From an uncultured Oscillospiraceae bacterium (lineage in GTDB: Bacteria; Bacillota; Clostridia; Oscillospirales; Oscillospiraceae), in contig CAJUQN010000097.1 of NCBI GenBank assembly GCA_910588625.1, positions 1 through 9,770 on the forward strand: DNA of 9,770 nt. The letters are read 5' to 3'. Shown one piece after another: positions 4,722 to 9,770 of this stretch (the first letter of the stretch is position 1; every line of letters starts with the position of its first letter). Made by a program: the position numbers and the translations under genes. The notes under the pieces are model-generated. The model made no database searches. It was not told where the DNA came from and saw only the letters and a program-made list of their open reading frames with translations.

Positions 4722-7409
4722 ATGGGAAAAGACAATGGACAAAGCATAGGCGGAAGGGTTGACGGTCGGGTTCTCTCTCTGTGTTCCCGCGGAATCGGCG
4801 GCGGGCTCCCGGATCATTTTACCAGAGAAAACGCATTCTATTCATTCTGTTATTATGACGCCATTAAAGTTGAGCCTGCTGCCCTGGATGACTGCGCCCA
4901 ATTGAAGAACGCCTACCTCACCGCGTGCTCTATGCAGGAAACAGGGCAGCCCGGTGAGATCCTGCAGTCCATCGTGGCCATCGCGGATATTTCGGACCGG
5001 CCCGGCGTCCCGGGATATACTGCGGAGCAGATCCGATGCTTTTGGGAGAATAAGGACACGCCGATTTTCTTTGTGTCCATGCTCAACCTCTCCCGCCCCA
5101 CAGATTTGGAGAAGATTCTCCGCCTCATCGAGGAAAAGTTTTCAGGCGAGCCCCATTTGGCTTACCTCACGTTTGACCACTGTGATATCATTATTTTTGG
5201 GCGGGGGGATAACTTCCAGCGATATACAAGCTGCATTTTCGACCTGTGCTATGCCGGGAGTCTGATACCGGAGGATATCATTACGGTTTATGGCTTTTCA
5301 AACAGGCGCGCGCTCTATAACTGTTCGGAGCAGGAAACCTTCCGGACCTGCATCCGCTTGGGTATCCGGGATTATGCGACCCTGGACCGGTTTGCTCCAA
5401 AGTGTGGGGATGGCTCGGACGCAAGGGTCCTTCAGGGTAAGAAAGTATACGTCAACTGGCTGCTGGGCCGCAATGACATCAGTCTCTGCTGTCCCAACGG
5501 TTCGTTGCCATGGCTTAACCAAGTGCGAAACGCCCTGATCGGGTCTGCTGGCGGGAACGCTTGGTATACGACCTACGACTTGATTGTCCTTATGAAGGAG
5601 GACAGCCATGACTGGAGGGATCCGGACTATCCCACCCGTGACCTGAAGGCTCTGGAAAAAAAGATGGTCGGCAGGTATACGGCGTTTGAGGCGGCCTACA
5701 TCAGGCATTACCGCCGCCTGACTGCGGGCGGGGACATTTACTACCCCGACCGGGTGTGGTGCCGGTGGCTGAAGGAATCATCCTGGCTGGCGGTTTCCTT
5801 GATCGGAAACCCCCTGTCATCGGACTTCGGCACCTGCTTGGTGCCCCAGTTCCTGGATCTGCTAGAGTACGGGCAGCGGTTGTTCGGAAAGAAGGGCCGG
5901 ACACTGTCCCAGCAAGAACTTGAAACCATTCATAAAAACTTTGCCGTGTTCTTTTCCAATACGGCGATCCTGGTGGACAGTCTGAACCAGACCAACCGTC
6001 AGTTTGTCCAGGTTCCGGCGTTCCATCTCCCTTCTTTTGAGGTTCCGTCCCAAATCATGGCGTACTATACCGCCATGGCCTACCGCATCCTAAACGTCCT
6101 CAAGGACGAGAGGAAATATTTCTATGGCCTGTCCATATCGCCCAAGCTGGTCAATACCCTCAGCGTATCCTCCCTGGCCTTGGGCCAGTTCCTGGCGGAC
6201 GATGAATGGCTAGACATCAATATGGACGAGGAGTCCTTCTATACCCTGAAGCTTACCACAGAAACCCTGGGGCATGAGATTTCCCACTTCGTCGGCGAAG
6301 GGAATAGGAACCGGGCGAAGCGGAAGGAATGCATCATACAGTGGGCTTTCCATGAATTGATAGGCGCGTGGTTTATTGAACTGAACGCCCGGATTCCGAA
6401 GCTATTCTGCCCGCCGGGACAGCATCCGGCAGGGGCGGAACATTATCCCTCATGGAACGCGCTGTGCGGCGCGGCCAAGACGCTCCGGGTTCTGGCCCAG
6501 GAGGTAGCGAAGGATAAATACAGTAGTGGTCAGAGGAACCACCAGAGCAACATCAAGGATTTGATTCTAGAGATAGCCGGGGATATACGGGACATCCCCG
6601 AGCTATGTGAGGGAGCCTTTGAGCAAATCAGAACGATTCTGTCTGGGAATACCGGCGGCCAGACCTTGATGGAGCAGATCCGGCGCTATGTCCGCTGGGA
6701 AATCGGCTTAGCCGACCCGGAGACAGGCCGGGAGCCTAATCCGGCCCAGGAGTGGACCATAAATGAACTGGCGGAAGGCAAGCTGAAAAACCTGTTTTAT
6801 GCAATTCTGGAGGACATATCCGGCATATTTAAGTCTGAGACCCAGGTTGAGAGCGGCACATATCAGGATATGCTGGATCGGTTTGAGAAACAGGTGTGCT
6901 ATCTGTTCAGCGAGACCTTCGCCGATCTCCAGGCCATTCTGCTGCTGGATATGAAGTGGAATGACTATTGTATGCTGCTGAAGCGGGACAAGGACCGGGA
7001 GCTGCTGCCGGACTGTCCCCCGCGTATGCTTGCCGTTGCTAAGGCGCTCTATGATTGCGGGATTTGGGATCCAGAAAAACATCCCGAATGGTTTACGTTC
7101 GGGGGTGGTGATTTCGATGATGTCAAAGCATATGCTTTCTTTCCATCTGGGAACCTTGCCATACGCTTGTACAACAGCAGCTTTGATCCTGTCCTCGCCC
7201 ATTACCTGACAGATTACTTGAGAAACTGCACAGTCAGCATCCAGTCCTACTTTGAACACCCGCCCCGCAAAAGGGCTCAGGAGGAAATTCGGAAAATGTA
7301 TCGCGTGCTGTCCGAGCCATCATCTATTTTGGACTTGCAGAAGGCGATGCTCACGTTTATCGGGCGTTATCAGAAACAGTGCCTGAATATTACGACAGAC
7401 AAAATATAG
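4722..7409 (+). CDS. Large protein with gluzincin-type metallopeptidase motifs
   Basis: ATG 4722 is chosen because AGAAGGTG (4707-4714) lies 7 nt upstream; an ATG at 4716 is too close to it. The product has 895 residues and no signal peptide or clear membrane helix, so it is probably cytosolic. The N-terminal 200 residues look like alternating strands and helices (FYSFCYYDAIKV; PIFFVSMLNL; AYLTFDHCDIIIFGRGDN; EDIITVYGF), perhaps a ferredoxin-like sensor. The middle is helical. GHEISHFVGEG (HExxH at residues 518-522) and SETFADLQAILLL (ExxxD at 731-735) match the zinc-binding and third-ligand motifs of gluzincins such as thermolysin (HExxH, then ExxSD). The two are separated here by about 209 residues, far more than in thermolysin. 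The C-terminus (about 770-895) is helical. With the DAC-domain gene upstream, it is a candidate effector or partner of a nucleotide-signal system. The substrate is unknown, and the intergenic ORF and hairpin argue against simple co-transcription. Confidence 0.72.
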   Translation: MGKDNGQSIGGRVDGRVLSLCSRGIGGGLPDHFTRENAFYSFCYYDAIKVEPAALDDCAQLKNAYLTACSMQETGQPGEILQSIVAIADISDRPGVPGYTAEQIRCFWENKDTPIFFVSMLNLSRPTDLEKILRLIEEKFSGEPHLAYLTFDHCDIIIFGRGDNFQRYTSCIFDLCYAGSLIPEDIITVYGFSNRRALYNCSEQETFRTCIRLGIRDYATLDRFAPKCGDGSDARVLQGKKVYVNWLLGRNDISLCCPNGSLPWLNQVRNALIGSAGGNAWYTTYDLIVLMKEDSHDWRDPDYPTRDLKALEKKMVGRYTAFEAAYIRHYRRLTAGGDIYYPDRVWCRWLKESSWLAVSLIGNPLSSDFGTCLVPQFLDLLEYGQRLFGKKGRTLSQQELETIHKNFAVFFSNTAILVDSLNQTNRQFVQVPAFHLPSFEVPSQIMAYYTAMAYRILNVLKDERKYFYGLSISPKLVNTLSVSSLALGQFLADDEWLDINMDEESFYTLKLTTETLGHEISHFVGEGNRNRAKRKECIIQWAFHELIGAWFIELNARIPKLFCPPGQHPAGAEHYPSWNALCGAAKTLRVLAQEVAKDKYSSGQRNHQSNIKDLILEIAGDIRDIPELCEGAFEQIRTILSGNTGGQTLMEQIRRYVRWEIGLADPETGREPNPAQEWTINELAEGKLKNLFYAILEDISGIFKSETQVESGTYQDMLDRFEKQVCYLFSETFADLQAILLLDMKWNDYCMLLKRDKDRELLPDCPPRMLAVAKALYDCGIWDPEKHPEWFTFGGGDFDDVKAYAFFPSGNLAIRLYNSSFDPVLAHYLTDYLRNCTVSIQSYFEHPPRKRAQEEIRKMYRVLSEPSSILDLQKAMLTFIGRYQKQCLNITTDKI

Positions 7410-7411
7410 CC

Positions 7412-7529
7412 GGAATTCTGCGGTTTTGTTGGTCGTTGCCGCTCGCCGCAATGTCCAGTAAAGCGCTTTGGCAATACTGGTAAGCTGAACGGCATCTGGG
7501 CAAGTGTGAGAGAACTTGCGGGCAGGTAA
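7412..7529 (+). pseudogene. Short C-terminal gene remnant
   Basis: Directly after the peptidase stop a startless frame reads to TAA 7527-7529 with a protein-like tail (CPVKRFGNTGKLNGIWASV, then RELAGR). The GKLNGIW...RELAGR end looks like a real C-terminus, but I do not recognise it and there is no start or ribosome binding site. It may be a scrap of mobile-element coding sequence at the right end of the accessory block. Chance is a fair alternative. Confidence 0.25.
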
Positions 7530-7535
7530 ATTGCA

Positions 7536-7600
7536 TACGCATAAGGCAGTAAAATGACGGCGGGAAATATCCCAGCTGCCATTTTACTGCCTTATGCGTA
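7536..7600. repeat. Perfect 21-bp inverted repeat upstream of cca
   Basis: 7536-7556 is the exact reverse complement of 7580-7600, with a 23-nt spacer that itself holds a small GGGA/TCCC stem. It can form a long hairpin ending 16 nt before the cca start codon. No T tract follows on the plus strand, so it is not a standard terminator for the peptidase gene. It may be a transposon-end or MITE-like remnant, or a leader structure for cca. Confidence 0.85.
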
Positions 7601-7616
7601 AGGGAAGTGCTTTTAG

Positions 7617-8957
7617 TTGAAATTTGACATTCCCGCTGGAGCGCGGAAAATTCTCCAGACGCTGGCCGAGGCGGGCTTTGAAGCCTATCTGGTGGGCGGC
7701 TGTGTGCGGGATCTGCTGCGGGGTGTGGAGCCCCACGACTGGGATATCTGCACCTCCGCCCGCCCGGAGGAGACGGAACGTTACTTTGCCGGACAGCGGA
7801 TCATTGAGACCGGGTTGAAGCACGGCACCGTCACCGTGCTGGTGGACGGCGAGCCCTATGAGATTACCACCTATCGCACGGAGGGGCCCTATTCCGACCG
7901 CCGGCGGCCAGACTATGTGCGTTTTGTCCCCGATTTGACAGAGGATCTGGCCCGTCGGGACTTCACCATGAACGCCATCGCCATGGACTTGGGCGGGAAC
8001 CTGCGGGATCCCTTCGGAGGTGCGGATGATATCAAGGCGGGGCTGATCCGCTGTGTGGGTGAGCCGGATCAGCGCTTTCAGGAGGACGGCCTGCGGGTGA
8101 TGCGGGCCCTGCGGTTTGCCTCCGTATTTGGTTACGGCATTGAAGAATGCACCGTTCAGGCTATTCATGACAACCGGACTATGTTAGACCGGGTGGCGGC
8201 GGAGCGGATCAGCGTGGAGCTGTGCAAGCTGCTGATAGGCAAAAATGCCGGAGACGTTTTGCGGCAGTACCCAGACGTGTTCTGCCAATTCTGGCCCCAG
8301 CTTGGGCCGCTGGTCACGCTGGAGCAGCACAACCCCTGGCACTGCTGGGGCGGCTGGGAGCACACCGTCCACGCCGTGGAGGCGGTGCCCGCTGATGTGA
8401 CCCTGCGGCTGGCCATGCTGCTCCATGACATCGGCAAACCCGCCTGCAAGTCCACTGACGAGCAGGGCATCGACCATTTCTACGGCCATCCTGCCGTCAG
8501 CGCCAAACTGGCGGACGAGATGCTCCGGGCGTTGAAATTCGACAACAAGACCAGAGAGCGGGTGGTGCTGCTGGTGGAGCGCCATGACGCGCAGCTGCCG
8601 CCCAGGAGCCAAGTCATCCGGCGGTGGCTCAACCGGATGGGGCCGGAGGCGTTCTTTCAGCTTCTTGAGGTCAAGCGGGCGGACAGCATGGGGCAGGCTT
8701 ATGAGAAGGTCAAGAATCGTCTGGTGGAACTGGAGGAGATCAGGGCCAAAGCGGAACAGATTCTGGCGGAGCGGCAATGCCTCACGCTGAAAGATTTGGC
8801 GGTGGATGGCCGGGATGTGATTGCCGCGGGAATCGAACCAGGGCCGGAAGTGGGGCAGGTGCTGAACGGGTTGCTGGAGCGGGTGCTAAGCGAGGATATT
8901 CCTAATGAGCGGAAGATTTTATTAAAACTGGTTAACTACACGGTGACAGATCAATGA
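7617..8957 (+). CDS. cca: CCA-adding tRNA nucleotidyltransferase
   Basis: The enzyme adds or repairs the 3'-CCA end of tRNAs using CTP and ATP and is a housekeeping cytosolic protein. The 446 residues are full length for the class II bacterial type. Visible in order are LVGGCVRD (25-32), the catalytic DWD (Asp41, Asp43), RRDFTMNA (113-120), the EDxxRxxRALRF motif from Glu156, and an HD-type domain with HTVHAV (from 249) and HDIGKP (270-275). The TTG at 7617 is the only start that keeps the whole family N-terminus, since a TAG directly precedes it in frame. AGGGAAG (7601-7607) is a modest ribosome binding site that sits beside the long inverted repeat, so initiation is probably weak or structure-controlled. 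GC-rich codon use agrees with the core genes. A decayed partial copy lies at 2405-2550. It shares its fold with CD-NTases, but the RRDFTMNA motif and HD domain identify it as Cca. Confidence 0.96.
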   Translation: MKFDIPAGARKILQTLAEAGFEAYLVGGCVRDLLRGVEPHDWDICTSARPEETERYFAGQRIIETGLKHGTVTVLVDGEPYEITTYRTEGPYSDRRRPDYVRFVPDLTEDLARRDFTMNAIAMDLGGNLRDPFGGADDIKAGLIRCVGEPDQRFQEDGLRVMRALRFASVFGYGIEECTVQAIHDNRTMLDRVAAERISVELCKLLIGKNAGDVLRQYPDVFCQFWPQLGPLVTLEQHNPWHCWGGWEHTVHAVEAVPADVTLRLAMLLHDIGKPACKSTDEQGIDHFYGHPAVSAKLADEMLRALKFDNKTRERVVLLVERHDAQLPPRSQVIRRWLNRMGPEAFFQLLEVKRADSMGQAYEKVKNRLVELEEIRAKAEQILAERQCLTLKDLAVDGRDVIAAGIEPGPEVGQVLNGLLERVLSEDIPNERKILLKLVNYTVTDQ

Positions 8958-9041
8958 TGAATAGATGAATCCTGTACAATATCTATAGGCATTATTTTCA
9001 TGACCGTTATTTTTTGTTTCTGCATATGATCTCTTATCATG

Positions 9042-9716
9042 CTAATTAATAGTTTCATTAATGTCATCATCTGACTTCTTCCTGATTAGAAACAGATTAC
9101 CGCGAGTGCTCGGAATCCGTTTGGTAAAATAAGTGCCTTCAAGTGTATTTTTATCCTTTAACTTAAGTTCATTATAGCCGGAGAACTCTGGTAAGCCACA
9201 TGCAGTATCATGGGACTTATTTGTATATGTAAACTTCAATACGATACCTTGTGCGCTATCTAAGTCCAAATAAATAATATCGCTATAGGATTCAGATTTC
9301 TCAAAAATGCTCTGACACATCATTTTATCCCAGGTTTGTGTTATAATTAGCTGCATACCTCCAGTTGTCTGAATTTGCTGCCCATCAACCTCGCGAATTG
9401 ACTCAAATCCACCCTCCCATGTTCCATTTAAATCGGGCACATCTAACAGTTTCGGGAAAAAGAACATTCTCCACAAATGCTTGTTAAATACCCAAGTCAG
9501 AAAGTTAAAGATTAAAAAGACTGTTACCTGGGTGGGGAAAAGGCCAAGATACTCCCAGCTATTTAAAAAATCTTTTAGGGCCGGAATAGATTCGCATATT
9601 TGTATGAGCAATATATTGATTTGAGAATATAAGAAAGAACCCACAAGAAGGCTTGTAATAAATATGAATAGCAATACAGCTTTCCGCTTATCATTAGAGA
9701 TACCATAATTTTTCAT
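9042..9716 (-). CDS. cap15: Cap15-like CBASS effector (2TM plus beta-barrel, S-2TMbeta)
   Basis: The 224-residue membrane protein has a short basic N-terminus, a first helix at about 13-38 (AVLLFIFITSLLVGSFLYSQ), a second at about 57-80 (LGLFPTQVTVFLIFNFLTWV), and a beta-rich cytosolic domain from about 92 to 215. That domain opens with VPDLNGTWEGGF and contains LIITQTWDKM, KFTYTN and GTYFTKR ... GNLFLIRK, which is the pattern of the S-2TMbeta effector Cap15. In known CBASS systems Cap15 binds a cyclic dinucleotide through its barrel, oligomerises and disrupts the inner membrane, killing the infected cell. The start ATG overlaps by ATGA the stop of an upstream gene, so the two are translationally coupled. 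The gene is much more AT-rich than cca, a sign of transfer. The domain call is from motif recall. The cognate cyclase is not inside the window. Confidence 0.78.
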   Translation of the reverse strand: MKNYGISNDKRKAVLLFIFITSLLVGSFLYSQINILLIQICESIPALKDFLNSWEYLGLFPTQVTVFLIFNFLTWVFNKHLWRMFFFPKLLDVPDLNGTWEGGFESIREVDGQQIQTTGGMQLIITQTWDKMMCQSIFEKSESYSDIIYLDLDSAQGIVLKFTYTNKSHDTACGLPEFSGYNELKLKDKNTLEGTYFTKRIPSTRGNLFLIRKKSDDDINETIN

Positions 9717-9770
9717 ATAAAATGGTTGATTATCTCAAAAAAGCCTTGATTTACGGGCATACAAGCAGGA
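9713..9770 (-). CDS. 3' end of the gene upstream of the Cap15-like gene (probable CD-NTase)
   Basis: A frame open to the window edge encodes a tail ending NQGFFEIINHFI and stops at TGA (9715-9713), which overlaps the ATG of the effector gene as ATGA. Four-base overlaps are typical of operons. In type I CBASS operons the gene just before the effector is usually the CD-NTase, so that is the best guess. The 18 residues seen do not prove it. Confidence 0.55.
   Translation of the reverse strand, partial: PACMPVNQGFFEIINHFI

Noticed and set aside
6708..7259. Minus-strand 183-codon frame within the peptidase gene
   Set aside because: It lies opposite the conserved ExxxD helix of the peptidase and has no supporting signals.
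7584..8777. Long minus-strand frames opposite cca
   Set aside because: cca is unambiguous on the plus strand with all motifs present; the frames reflect its codon bias.
7617..8957. cca as a CD-NTase of a CBASS system
   Set aside because: The fold is related, but RRDFTMNA, the EDxxRxxRALRF motif and the HD domain are those of tRNA nucleotidyltransferases.
9023..9045. Small hairpin (GCATATGAT / ATCATGC) between cca and the Cap15-like gene as a terminator
   Set aside because: Bulged short stem with no T tract on either strand.
1..9770. CRISPR arrays, tRNA or rRNA genes
   Set aside because: No regularly spaced repeats and no tRNA or rRNA signature were seen on either strand.

Overview
The window looks like a chromosomal segment of an anaerobic, butyrate-forming gut Firmicute, probably Oscillospiraceae (Flavonifractor, Intestinimonas or a relative). 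The evidence is the GC-rich core genes, the end of a 3-hydroxybutyryl-CoA dehydrogenase at the left edge, a DUF6514-type small protein, a PRK06851-type ATPase, and a Clostridia-type CCA-adding enzyme. The taxon is an inference from gene content.

Left part (1-1620): the 3' end of hbd with a strong terminator, a promoter and small DUF6514-like gene, a shared terminator, and on the minus strand a PRK06851-like ATPase that has lost its N-terminal P-loop part. Its reading frame breaks at about 1620, where AT-richer foreign-looking sequence starts.

Middle accessory region (about 1620-7616): a C-terminal gene remnant with a terminator, an unrecognised 136-residue protein, then a decayed stretch that includes a mutated copy of part of cca. 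Next come two large genes on the plus strand. The first is a sensor-plus-diadenylate-cyclase (DisA_N/DAC) protein. The second is an approximately 895-residue protein with the HExxH and ExxxD signature of a gluzincin metallopeptidase. Between them lie a small ORF with its own promoter and ribosome binding site and a perfect 15-bp hairpin. I read the cyclase and the peptidase as a candidate nucleotide-second-messenger conflict system. The sequence shows the domains; the functional link is inference.

Right part (7617-9770): an intact cca gene preceded by a perfect 21-bp inverted repeat. Convergent to it is an AT-rich minus-strand gene whose two N-terminal membrane helices and beta-rich C-terminal domain match the CBASS effector Cap15 (S-2TMbeta). 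Its start overlaps by ATGA the stop of an upstream gene that runs off the window, the arrangement expected of a cyclase-effector operon. Two nucleotide-signalling modules therefore flank cca, which suggests a defence hotspot built around a housekeeping gene.
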